Notes under the pieces: model-generated
Databases searched by the model: none
Told to the model about the DNA's origin: nothing
Seen by the model: only the letters and a program-made list of their open reading frames with translations
In this document: piece after piece, positions 1 to 4,946 of the stretch
How positions within the stretch are numbered: the first letter of the stretch is position 1
Layout: every line of letters starts with the position of its first letter
Translations under genes and position numbers: made by a program
DNA from: JAVEVF01 sp034005175
GTDB taxonomy: Bacteria > Actinomycetota > Coriobacteriia > Anaerosomatales > SLCP01
NCBI GenBank assembly: GCA_034005175.1
Contig: JAVEVF010000102.1
Span: 1 to 5,826, forward strand
Direction of reading: 5' to 3'
Length of the DNA stretch: 5,826 nt

Positions 1-305
1 CCCGCAAGCGAAAGGGATCGGACGACAAACTGCATCCGTCCCTTCGCGGCGTACGCCGAAAACACGACAACCATCTCGACGAGCATCCCGCTGCGCAGCG
101 TCACGCCGGAATCTGCATACTGCTCGCGCCACATCAGACACTGCATAGCCGCGTCACCATCGGTGACGGTAAAATACGCCGCACGATAACCTGGCTTGTC
201 GGCGAACTCGGAGACCTCGCCGACCACGCGCAGCCGGAGGGCTTCAAGTGCGTGACGCGCGACGCTCATCGCTTCGCTGACGCTGACAGCACGCTCCTCG
301 GCCAC
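1..305 (-). CDS. xseA: Exodeoxyribonuclease VII large subunit, N-terminal part (runs off left edge)
   Basis: This is the first 101 codons of a gene that continues beyond the left edge. The translation holds an N-terminal SVSEA segment (about residues 8-12), then the OB-fold typical of XseA: VRVVGEVSEF-like strand (about 25-34), GYRAAYFTVTD (39-49) and the AMQCLMWR strand (53-60). In the family this domain binds single-stranded DNA; with the small subunit XseB the enzyme degrades ssDNA in the cytoplasm during repair. The catalytic part is outside the window. I chose the GTG at 305-303 because an in-frame TAG lies a short way upstream, a purine-rich AAGGGGGAGG precedes it by a few bases, and it keeps the conserved SVSEA segment. 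An in-frame ATG at 269 has no ribosome site and would remove that segment. It lies 74 nt downstream of the zinc peptidase on the same strand and may share its transcript. The family call is by recognition, not search. Confidence 0.85.
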   Translation of the reverse strand, partial: MAEERAVSVSEAMSVARHALEALRLRVVGEVSEFADKPGYRAAYFTVTDGDAAMQCLMWREQYADSGVTLRSGMLVEMVVVFSAYAAKGRMQFVVRSLSLA

Positions 306-379
306 ACCCTCCCCCTTCGCGGTGATCTCGCCTCCCGCAGCATTCTATGCGGTGGCTCCGACACACCCGTACCCGGCAG

Positions 380-1048
380 TTATCGGCGCGAGAGCCCCAG
401 GTAATACAGGAGCTGCATGACTGCAATGAGCGTGGCGGCCACGTAGGTGAGAGCTGCAGCGGTCAGCACCGTTCTTGCGCCGCGTACCTGCTCCACAGGC
501 AACATGCCCCCGGTGTTGAGCGCGGCGAGCGCGCGACGCGATGCATCGAACTCAACCGGCAGTGTGACGATCTGGAACAGCACGGCGGCCGCGAACATCA
601 CGACCCCGAGCGTGATGAGGCCGGTGAAGTTCACGAACAGCCCCGCAAAGATGAGCGGAAAAGCCAATGAGGAACCGATCTGGGCTGTTGGCACAAGAGC
701 CTGGCGCAACCGCGCTGCAGCAAAACCACGCGCATGCTGAACAGCATGACCAGCCTCGTGGGCAGCTACGCCCGCCGCAGCGACCGAGCGGCCACCATAC
801 ACATCTTCTGAGAGTCGCAGCACGTTAGCCCGAGGGTCGTAGTGGTCGGTCAGGCGTCCCGGCACCCTCTCGATGGTCACGTTTGCGAGGCCCTCGGCAT
901 CCAGCATGCGCCGGGCCACCTCGGCACCGCTTTGACCGGTGGCAAGCGCTACCTTTGAGTAACGACGATACGATGAGTTCACGAACCCCTGCGTGATGGC
1001 GCCTAGCACAACAGCGATCAGGAGTATCGGTAGGTACGATTCGAACAT
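380..1048 (-). CDS. YugP-type membrane zinc metallopeptidase
   Basis: A 222-residue integral membrane protein of the neutral zinc metallopeptidase family typified by Bacillus YugP (Pfam Zn_peptidase_2), close to the family length. Visible are a first membrane segment (about residues 5-22), a conserved LTDHYDPR stretch (66-73), the zinc-binding HEAGH motif (97-101: two His ligands and the catalytic Glu), two hydrophobic segments (about 125-141 and 144-163), a LPVEFDAS motif (163-170) that probably provides the third metal ligand, and a last membrane segment (about 192-218). Substrate and role are not known for most members; a protease acting at the membrane is the family inference. The ATG at 1048 is preferred because GGAGG sits 5 nt upstream of it; a GTG at 1060 would place that ribosome site inside the gene. 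It lies 99 nt downstream of rnd and 74 nt upstream of xseA on the same strand. No convincing promoter was seen in the rnd gap. Confidence 0.88.
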   Translation of the reverse strand: MFESYLPILLIAVVLGAITQGFVNSSYRRYSKVALATGQSGAEVARRMLDAEGLANVTIERVPGRLTDHYDPRANVLRLSEDVYGGRSVAAAGVAAHEAGHAVQHARGFAAARLRQALVPTAQIGSSLAFPLIFAGLFVNFTGLITLGVVMFAAAVLFQIVTLPVEFDASRRALAALNTGGMLPVEQVRGARTVLTAAALTYVAATLIAVMQLLYYLGLSRR

Positions 1049-1053
1049 CTGAT

Positions 1054-1058
1054 CCTCC
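1054..1058 (-). promoter_or_regulatory. Ribosome binding site that sets the zinc peptidase start
   Basis: GGAGG on the minus strand with a 5-nt spacer (ATCAG) before the ATG at 1048-1046. It overlaps the first codons of the longer reading that would begin at GTG 1060, so it argues for the shorter 222-residue protein. Confidence 0.75.
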
Positions 1059-1147
1059 ACATCTCAGAATCGGTGGCATCTCTGACGAGACTATCCCCAT
1101 CAATGCAAATGGTTTGCCAGCAGACGAGCGGCGCTGCATCCATCCCC

Positions 1148-2308
1148 TCAGAGCGCCGGCGGCCCCGGCACCTCCTCGACGATGAGTCTACCCTCTTCGA
1201 GACGCAAGGTCAGTTCGCCGTCGAGCAACCTCAACAGCTCCTCTCCCACGATCGACCTGCGCCACCCTTCGAGGACAGCCATATCTTCCCGCTCTCCGCC
1301 CGCGAGCTGTTCGAGCTCGTCGCGCGAGGCGAGCAACGGCGTTGCGATCCCGTGCTCCTTTGCACGCAGCCTGACGAGCGCTGCCATCAAGTCGACCGCG
1401 CCGTCCACATCGAACTGCCGGCGGCGCTTGCGCTCAAGCCGCGGAAGGTCATCGTCGTCCATGGCCAGGCCCTCGGCCACGGTTTGCAGCACAGCAGCAT
1501 AGAGCTGTTTGCCGAGCTTCTCGGATACTCCCCTGATGGCGATAAGCGAATGCGTATCCTGTGGTGCTCGGCGTGCGATCTCCAGCAAGCTCTCGTCGCT
1601 GATCACCCACTTGCGCGGTATATCTCGGCTCTGGGCCTCGCGTTCACGCCATGCAGCCAGTTTGAGAAGAACGCCCAACTGCCTCGGCTTGAGTGAGGAC
1701 ACTCGTTTGATGCGGCGGTACTGTTCCTCTGGAATGATGTCGTATGTCGCTGGGTCAGCGAGGCGATCGAACTCCGGCTCCAGCCATGACAGCCGACCCT
1801 CACTCTCCAGCCGTGTCCGAAGCTCGTGATAGATTGCGGGTAGATACTTCACGTCGTTCAGAGCGTACTGCACCTGGGTGTCGGACAGCGGACGTCGCGA
1901 CCAATCGGTGAATGTGTCTGACTTGTCAAGACGCACTCCTGCGATCTCGTTCACGAGCGCGCCGTAACCCACTTGTGTAGCAAAGCCGGCAAGCGTGGCC
2001 GCCACTTGGGTGTCGAAGATGGGCGCTGGCACAGCACCGGACAGCGCGTACAGTATCTCTATATCTTGTTGCCCAGCATGAAATACCTTTGTCATACGCA
2101 CGTCGGCAAGCGCTTCAAGCAACGGGCCGAGGTCCTTCACTGCGAGGGGGTCAACGATAGCCTGCATCTCGTCGGTCGCAAGCTGTAGGAGACAAAGCCT
2201 CGGGTAGTATGTACGCTCGCGCATGAACTCGGTGTCTAATGCAATGAACGGCACACCCGAAAGTGACTCGGCAAGCGCGAGAAGACCCGCGCGATCGCTA
2301 ACGTACAA
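1148..2308 (-). CDS. rnd: Ribonuclease D
   Basis: A 386-residue DEDD-type 3'-5' exoribonuclease, near the E. coli RNase D length of about 375. The exonuclease domain fills about residues 1-190: motif I IALDTEF (Asp25, Glu27), motif II FHAGQQDIEIL (Asp82), and motif III with Tyr148 and Asp152 in QYALNDVKYL; LDKSDTFTDW (127-136) is also typical. An HRDC nucleic-acid-binding domain follows (about 205-283, including LKPRQLGVLLKLAAWRE), then a C-terminal helical region. The family trims 3' ends of tRNA precursors and other small RNAs. The start is a TTG at 2308-2306: no in-frame ATG or GTG lies nearby, the next Met (29) is past motif I, and the length before motif I fits E. coli. Its ribosome site is weak (GAGAGGCGG, about 8-11 nt away). 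It heads the leftward rnd-peptidase-xseA group and diverges from the lipid kinase. Nearby tRNA genes may be coincidence. The long plus-strand frames across it are shadows. Confidence 0.95.
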   Translation of the reverse strand: MYVSDRAGLLALAESLSGVPFIALDTEFMRERTYYPRLCLLQLATDEMQAIVDPLAVKDLGPLLEALADVRMTKVFHAGQQDIEILYALSGAVPAPIFDTQVAATLAGFATQVGYGALVNEIAGVRLDKSDTFTDWSRRPLSDTQVQYALNDVKYLPAIYHELRTRLESEGRLSWLEPEFDRLADPATYDIIPEEQYRRIKRVSSLKPRQLGVLLKLAAWREREAQSRDIPRKWVISDESLLEIARRAPQDTHSLIAIRGVSEKLGKQLYAAVLQTVAEGLAMDDDDLPRLERKRRRQFDVDGAVDLMAALVRLRAKEHGIATPLLASRDELEQLAGGEREDMAVLEGWRRSIVGEELLRLLDGELTLRLEEGRLIVEEVPGPPAL

Positions 2309-2338
2309 TGAATGGACCGCCTCTCTTAGATGCTGGCG

Positions 2339-2367
2339 TTACTGCCGTTCACACAATACCGTATAGG
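2339..2367 (+). promoter_or_regulatory. Possible promoter of the lipid kinase gene
   Basis: TTACTG (2339-2344), a 17-nt spacer and TATAGG (2362-2367). The -10 matches the consensus at 4 of 6 positions and the -35 is poor. It would give a leader of about 40 nt before the ATG at 2415. It lies in the 106-nt gap between divergent rnd and the kinase, where some promoter is expected. I saw no equally good pair for rnd on the other strand. Confidence 0.35.
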
Positions 2368-2405
2368 CAAGATGTCCAGCTTAGTGCAGGATGTCGGTGC
2401 CCACC

Positions 2406-2410
2406 GGAGG
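2406..2410 (+). promoter_or_regulatory. Ribosome binding site that sets the lipid kinase start
   Basis: GGAGG followed by TCTC and the ATG at 2415. The 4-nt spacer is short but usable. The upstream in-frame ATG at 2391 has no such site and would add eight residues before the conserved MRILIVVN beginning, so 2415 is the better start. Confidence 0.65.
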
Positions 2411-2414
2411 TCTC

Positions 2415-3326
2415 ATGCGCATTCTCATAGTGGTCAATCTGAGATCCGGCCAGGGAGACGCAGGCCTCTACGACTTCGTCCGCATCCTCGGTATAGGCGG
2501 CCACGAGCTCACGCTGCGCTTCTTGGGACCTGACGCTGATCTTCCAGCCATGCTCGCCGATGTAGCCGACTTCGACCGAGTGGTTGCAGTGGGCGGCGAC
2601 GGAACGGTCTCGGCTGTCTGCTACCAGTGTGTGGGAAGCGGCGTTCCGATTCTGCCGTATCCTGCGGGCACCGCCAACCTTTTCGCCTTGAACATGCGCT
2701 TGCCCTCCGATCCCCTCGAGCTTGCGCGCCTCACCGTCGATGGACACGCAGCCGACATCGACGTGGGTGAGATCACGTACGGTGCAGGGCGGCGAGGCGG
2801 GTTCGTGGTTGCCGCCGGCGCGGGTTTCGATGCTGCGATCATGCAAGCCGCTGACCGCCTGAAGCCCTCGCTTGGCATCGCCGCGTACGTCGTGGGCGCG
2901 CTGCAGAACCTCACCCCCACCGTCGCGCGATTCAAGCTCACCGTCGATGGAATCGCACTGGAGTCAGAGGGCATCGCTGCGCTGGTCATGAACGTCTCGC
3001 GGATGCAGTTCGATCTCGCGATCACGCGGGCCAGCGATCCTTCGGACGGTTTGTTCGAGGTGGTCATCGTACGCACCCGCAACGTGCCGGGCTTGATTCC
3101 CACTGTCTGGGGAGCATTCCTCGACCGTTTCGTTCAGAAGTCGGGTGATTCTGTAGGGCTTGAGGTGCATACGGGGCGCGAGATCGTCGTAGAGTCCGAC
3201 CCTCCGCTCGCACTGCAGTATGACGGAGAAACGCTCGCGGCTACCACGCCGCTGGCCGCCCGCGTCTTGCCGCGCGCCTGCCGCGTGATCGTCTCTGAGG
3301 AGTATGAACGCGCCGCTGACGTGTGA
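2415..3326 (+). CDS. Diacylglycerol kinase family lipid kinase
   Basis: A 303-residue soluble protein of the diacylglycerol kinase/sphingosine kinase/YegS superfamily; about 300 residues is usual for bacterial members. The catalytic N-domain shows the opening strand MRILIVVNLRSG (1-12), the nucleotide-binding VAVGGDGTVSAV (57-68) and PAGTANLFA (83-91). The C-terminal beta-domain carries AGAGFDA (134-140), SDGLFEVVIV (210-219) and QYDGE (268-272), all characteristic. The family phosphorylates a lipid hydroxyl with ATP at the membrane surface: diacylglycerol recycled from phospholipid turnover, or other lipids. The exact substrate cannot be told from sequence. Asn8 stands in an NLRSG version of the usual NPxSG, a mild deviation. 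The gene appears to be transcribed alone: it diverges from rnd and is followed about 75 nt later by a strong palindromic terminator facing tRNA-Val. Confidence 0.92.
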   Translation: MRILIVVNLRSGQGDAGLYDFVRILGIGGHELTLRFLGPDADLPAMLADVADFDRVVAVGGDGTVSAVCYQCVGSGVPILPYPAGTANLFALNMRLPSDPLELARLTVDGHAADIDVGEITYGAGRRGGFVVAAGAGFDAAIMQAADRLKPSLGIAAYVVGALQNLTPTVARFKLTVDGIALESEGIAALVMNVSRMQFDLAITRASDPSDGLFEVVIVRTRNVPGLIPTVWGAFLDRFVQKSGDSVGLEVHTGREIVVESDPPLALQYDGETLAATTPLAARVLPRACRVIVSEEYERAADV

Positions 3327-3400
3327 CTGAGGCCGCGGACTCGCAGATGCCGCATCAGTGTGAGCGTCTCGATGTCTATCCACCTTGCCTCGTGCGAAGA

Positions 3401-3432
3401 AACGCCCCTCCGAGAGATCTCGGAGGGGCGTT
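3401..3432. terminator. Bidirectional hairpin terminator between lipid kinase and tRNA-Val
   Basis: A perfect inverted repeat: 3401-3415 pairs with 3418-3432, in practice a GC-rich stem of 14 bp with a 4-nt loop. It lies between two convergent transcripts, the kinase (plus) and tRNA-Val (minus). On the minus strand the stem runs into TTTCTTCG; on the plus strand the tail is weaker (TTGTCTCATC). It is therefore likely to stop both, more efficiently on the tRNA side. Confidence 0.8.
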
Positions 3433-3442
3433 GTCTCATCCA

Positions 3443-3517
3443 TGGTGGGCGCTAGAGGATTTGAACCTCTGACCCCTTCCGCGTCAAGGAAGTGCTCTCC
3501 CCCTGAGCTAAGCGCCC
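3443..3517 (-). tRNA. tRNA-Val (anticodon GAC)
   Basis: A complete 75-nt cloverleaf including encoded CCA. The acceptor stem GGGCGCT pairs perfectly with AGCGCCC, the discriminator base is A, and CCA occupies 3445-3443. The anticodon stem CTTCC/GGAAG closes the loop TTGACGC, giving anticodon GAC, which reads GUC/GUU valine codons. The T arm is AGAGG-TTCAAAT-CCTCT. It is the only tRNA here on the minus strand, divergent from tRNA-Gly 179 nt away. Confidence 0.97.
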
Positions 3518-3547
3518 ATGGTGCCGCATGATGAAGCAGCGACGCAC

Positions 3548-3556
3548 ATTGTACCA
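3548..3556 (-). promoter_or_regulatory. Extended -10 promoter for tRNA-Val
   Basis: TGGTACAAT read on the minus strand: a TGN extension (3556-3554) and TACAAT (3553-3548), 5 of 6 matches to the -10 consensus. The position expected for a -35 has no good match, which fits an extended -10 promoter. Transcription would begin about 24 nt before the mature tRNA 5' end at 3517. Confidence 0.5.
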
Positions 3557-3656
3557 ACTCCAGCCGTGCGCGCCACCCCTTAGTTCTCGTGAACGCACAT
3601 GGGTGCACGAGCTCTCGTACCACAGCAGCGTCTTTGAAGACTACGGGGTTTCTTCC

Positions 3657-3685
3657 TTGCGCCTGTCAGGTGCCCTTGCTAGACT
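3657..3685 (+). promoter_or_regulatory. Promoter of the tRNA-Gly/tRNA-Cys unit
   Basis: TTGCGC (3657-3662), exactly 17 nt, then TAGACT (3680-3685). The -10 resembles those of stable RNA promoters in high-GC Gram-positives. The predicted start, near 3692, is only about five bases before the mature tRNA-Gly 5' end. Confidence 0.65.
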
Positions 3686-3696
3686 ACCCTTTGCGC

Positions 3697-3771
3697 GCGG
3701 ACGTAGTTCAGTGGTAGAACACCACCTTGCCAAGGTGGGGGTCGAGGGTTCGAATCCCTTCGTCCGCTCCA
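3697..3771 (+). tRNA. tRNA-Gly (anticodon GCC)
   Basis: A complete 75-nt cloverleaf. The acceptor stem GCGGACG pairs with CGTCCGC, the discriminator is T(U), and CCA is encoded at 3769-3771. The anticodon stem CCACC/GGTGG surrounds TTGCCAA, giving GCC, which reads GGC/GGU glycine codons. The T arm is GAGGG-TTCGAAT-CCCTT with one G-U pair. Confidence 0.97.
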
Positions 3772-3781
3772 TCGATTTGCT

Positions 3782-3831
3782 CCGAAGGCCGGCTCACGAG
3801 GCTTCAATGCCGCCCCGAAGGCCGGCCTTCG
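3782..3831. repeat. 12-bp direct repeat with overlapping palindrome in the tRNA spacer
   Basis: CCGAAGGCCGGC occurs at 3782-3793 and again at 3815-3826. The second copy lies in a perfect 16-bp palindrome (3816-3831). As a result 3783-3793 can pair with 3821-3831 (11 bp, 27-nt loop), or the second copy can fold alone. There is no T-run after it, so a processing or folding role in the tRNA-Gly/tRNA-Cys precursor, or a weak attenuator, is as likely as termination. Confidence 0.5.
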
Positions 3832-3864
3832 ATTGATACGCAGGGCGCTCAGGCGCGCCTACAT

Positions 3865-3938
3865 GGCGACGTGGCCAAGTGGTAAGGCAGGGGCCTGCAA
3901 AGCCCTTATCCCCGGTTCGAATCCGGGCGTCGCCTCCA
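3865..3938 (+). tRNA. tRNA-Cys (anticodon GCA)
   Basis: A complete 74-nt cloverleaf. The acceptor stem GGCGACG pairs with CGTCGCC, the discriminator is T(U), as expected for cysteine identity, and CCA is encoded at 3936-3938. The anticodon stem GGGGC/GCCCT (one G-U) closes CTGCAAA, giving GCA. The T arm is CCCGG-TTCGAAT-CCGGG. No separate promoter was found in the 93-nt gap after tRNA-Gly, so the two are probably cotranscribed. Confidence 0.97.
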
Positions 3939-3946
3939 AGATGAAC

Positions 3947-3983
3947 GAAGGGCCGTTCCTGTCGGGACGGCCCTTCTTCTTAT
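3947..3983. terminator. Hairpin terminator after tRNA-Cys, shared with the 50-aa ORF
   Basis: 3947-3959 pairs with 3964-3976: 13 bp with one G-U and the loop TGTC. On the plus strand it is followed by TTCTTAT and ends the tRNA-Cys transcript 9 nt after the CCA. On the minus strand it begins right after the TAA (3982-3980) of the 50-aa ORF, with a moderately T-rich tail (TCGTTCATCTT), so it can terminate the ubiX operon as well. Confidence 0.82.
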
Positions 3984-4132
3984 GCCGAGTATTTGATCTC
4001 CATGCGGCGCGACTGCTCGAGCCTCTTGAGACCTCGTTCCGCGTCACGCAGGTCGGGGATGTTTTCCAGCGCCCACTGAACAATCTCTGCAGGTACAAGT
4101 GGATAGCGCTCACACGCCTGTGCCAGGGTCAT
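3980..4132 (-). CDS. Small 50-aa protein of unknown function at the end of the ubiX operon
   Basis: I do not recognise this protein. It starts at ATG 4132-4130, preceded by GGAGG with an 8-nt spacer, and ends at TAA 3982-3980. The protein is soluble, without signal peptide, membrane segment or zinc-type Cys pairs (one Cys at residue 7). It begins MTLAQACERYPLVPAEIV and has a highly charged, probably helical middle (about residues 25-45, with many Asp, Glu, Arg and Lys). Third codon positions are GC-rich (about two thirds), like real genes here. It lies 5 nt behind a possible 45-aa ORF and in the same direction as ubiX, with a candidate promoter about 90 nt upstream. The stop abuts the hairpin shared with tRNA-Cys. 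A good ribosome site, sensible codon use and clean ends make it a likely real gene. It could still be a chance ORF. Confidence 0.6.
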   Translation of the reverse strand: MTLAQACERYPLVPAEIVQWALENIPDLRDAERGLKRLEQSRRMEIKYSA

Positions 4133-4137
4133 GGCTC

Positions 4138-4275
4138 TTACCTCCGTGATACGACTGTGGCTGCGACTACTGCTGCGGTCTGATGCTGTGGTGCGGCGGT
4201 ACCGACCCTTACAGGCTCTATTGTGCGTCCACGTGTTTCAACCGTCAACCTCAACTCGACGGCAACAGTGCTCAT
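4138..4275 (-). CDS. Possible 45-aa ORF overlapping the ubiX stop codon
   Basis: An unbroken 45-codon frame from ATG 4275-4273 to TAA 4140-4138. Its ATG overlaps the ubiX stop as ATGA, and its TAA lies 5 nt before the ATG of the 50-aa ORF, the geometry of translationally coupled genes. A G-run (GGGGGG) sits just before the ATG, too close to be a good ribosome site, so coupling to ubiX translation would be needed. The protein begins MSTVAVELRLTVETRGR and ends in an Ala/Val/Thr-rich tail. I recognise no domain. Third-position GC (about half) is lower than in neighbouring genes, and a candidate promoter lies inside it, so it may simply be a leader region that happens to stay open. Confidence 0.35.
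   Translation of the reverse strand: MSTVAVELRLTVETRGRTIEPVRVGTAAPQHQTAAVVAATVVSRR
4141..4145 (-). promoter_or_regulatory. Ribosome binding site of the 50-aa ORF
   Basis: GGAGG on the minus strand with an 8-nt spacer to the ATG at 4132. It overlaps the last codons of the preceding 45-aa ORF, whose TAA lies within the spacer. Confidence 0.65.
4220..4248 (-). promoter_or_regulatory. Possible promoter for the 50-aa ORF
   Basis: On the minus strand TTGACG (4248-4243, 5 of 6 to consensus), exactly 17 nt, then CACAAT (4225-4220, 4 of 6). It would start transcription near 4213 and leave a leader of about 80 nt before the 50-aa ORF. It lies inside the possible 45-aa ORF. Confidence 0.45.
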
Positions 4276-4868
4276 GCCCCCCAACGTGCGTACAGATCAT
4301 GAGCGATCCCAAGCACCTCGAGTACCTTACCCACTACATAGTTGACCTGGTCATCAAGGGTCTGAGGGTGGTGGTGGAAGGCCGGCATCGCAGGAACGAT
4401 GACTGCCCCTGCCTCGGCAAGCGAGGTGAGATTGCGCAGGTGAACGAGTGAAAGTGGGGTCTCGCGTGGTACCAGGATCAGTCGCCTGCCCTCTTTGAGA
4501 GCCACCTCAGCGGTTCGCTCGGACAGGCCGGATGCCAGCCCAGCCGCAACGCTTGCACAGAAGCCCATGGAAGCCGGTATCACCACCGTGGCATCGACAG
4601 GATACGACCCCGACACAAGCGGGTCGAACAGGTCATCCGGACACGCGATACGCAAGGGCGCATCAAGCGGCAACTCCAGATAGCGTAGGAGAGCGCGGGC
4701 GGTCTCCTCGGCGGGCAGATCAAGCTCGAGCTCGTAAGCAAGCAGACCTCGGCCTGCGGATGTCACGATAAGCTCGACCTCGTTGCGCGTCGAGAGCAAC
4801 CGTTCGACGAGGCGCAGCCCGTACACGCTTCCAGAAGCTCCCGTGATGATGACAGCATATCGACCCAT
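4272..4868 (-). CDS. ubiX: Flavin prenyltransferase UbiX
   Basis: A 198-residue protein, the usual UbiX length. The family transfers a dimethylallyl group to FMN to make prenylated FMN, the cofactor of UbiD-type decarboxylases used in quinone and aromatic-acid metabolism. Visible are the FMN-binding GASGSVYGLRL (10-20), IPASMGFCASVAAG (97-110), and ERTAEVALKEGRRLILVPRETPLS-like core (117-140), which holds Arg118, Lys125, Arg135 and Glu136, matching active-site residues of characterised UbiX. The end, LGIAHDLYARWGA (186-198), closely resembles Pseudomonas and E. coli UbiX tails, including the Trp. Oddly, the usual PAFYH segment reads PAFHH (162-166), with His165 at the conserved Tyr, and the stretch before ERTAEV (SGLS) departs from the common N-L-I-x-R-A pattern. 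The start ATG at 4868 follows GAGGGGGAG. No UbiD is in the window. The HAD gene is 78 nt upstream, and the stop overlaps the next ORF as ATGA. Confidence 0.95.
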   Translation of the reverse strand: MGRYAVIITGASGSVYGLRLVERLLSTRNEVELIVTSAGRGLLAYELELDLPAEETARALLRYLELPLDAPLRIACPDDLFDPLVSGSYPVDATVVIPASMGFCASVAAGLASGLSERTAEVALKEGRRLILVPRETPLSLVHLRNLTSLAEAGAVIVPAMPAFHHHPQTLDDQVNYVVGKVLEVLGIAHDLYARWGA

Positions 4869-4946
4869 CTCTCCCCCTCTTGCGTGCGATCGAATGTACA
4901 GCCGCGCGAATCGGCGCTTCGTCTCGAAATGCCAGCCACAGCGTCC

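Noticed and set aside
331..355. Small hairpin in the xseA leader (CCGCA/TGCGG)
   Set aside because: Only five base pairs with an eight-base loop and no T-run; too weak to call a terminator or switch.
380..740. Plus-strand open frames antisense to the zinc peptidase
   Set aside because: Overlapping frames without recognisable domains, opposite a gene with a clear HEAGH motif.
1049..1060. Longer zinc peptidase starting at GTG 1060
   Set aside because: The GGAGG ribosome site lies within these codons and points to ATG 1048.
1073..1696. 207-aa plus-strand open frame antisense to rnd
   Set aside because: rnd on the minus strand has all catalytic motifs; the antisense translation shows no domain.
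2964..3623. 219-aa minus-strand open frame
   Set aside because: It runs through the terminator palindrome and the whole tRNA-Val gene and is antisense to the lipid kinase; a GC-rich shadow.
3851..3860. 10-bp palindrome AGGCGCGCCT before tRNA-Cys
   Set aside because: Short palindromes of G and C are expected by chance in this base composition, and no stem-loop of use forms.
3443..3938. tRNA genes as an integration site for a mobile element
   Set aside because: No integrase gene, no duplicated tRNA 3' end and no attachment repeat was seen in the window.
3528..4183. Plus-strand open frames across the tRNA-Gly and tRNA-Cys genes
   Set aside because: They translate through complete tRNA cloverleafs and a terminator.
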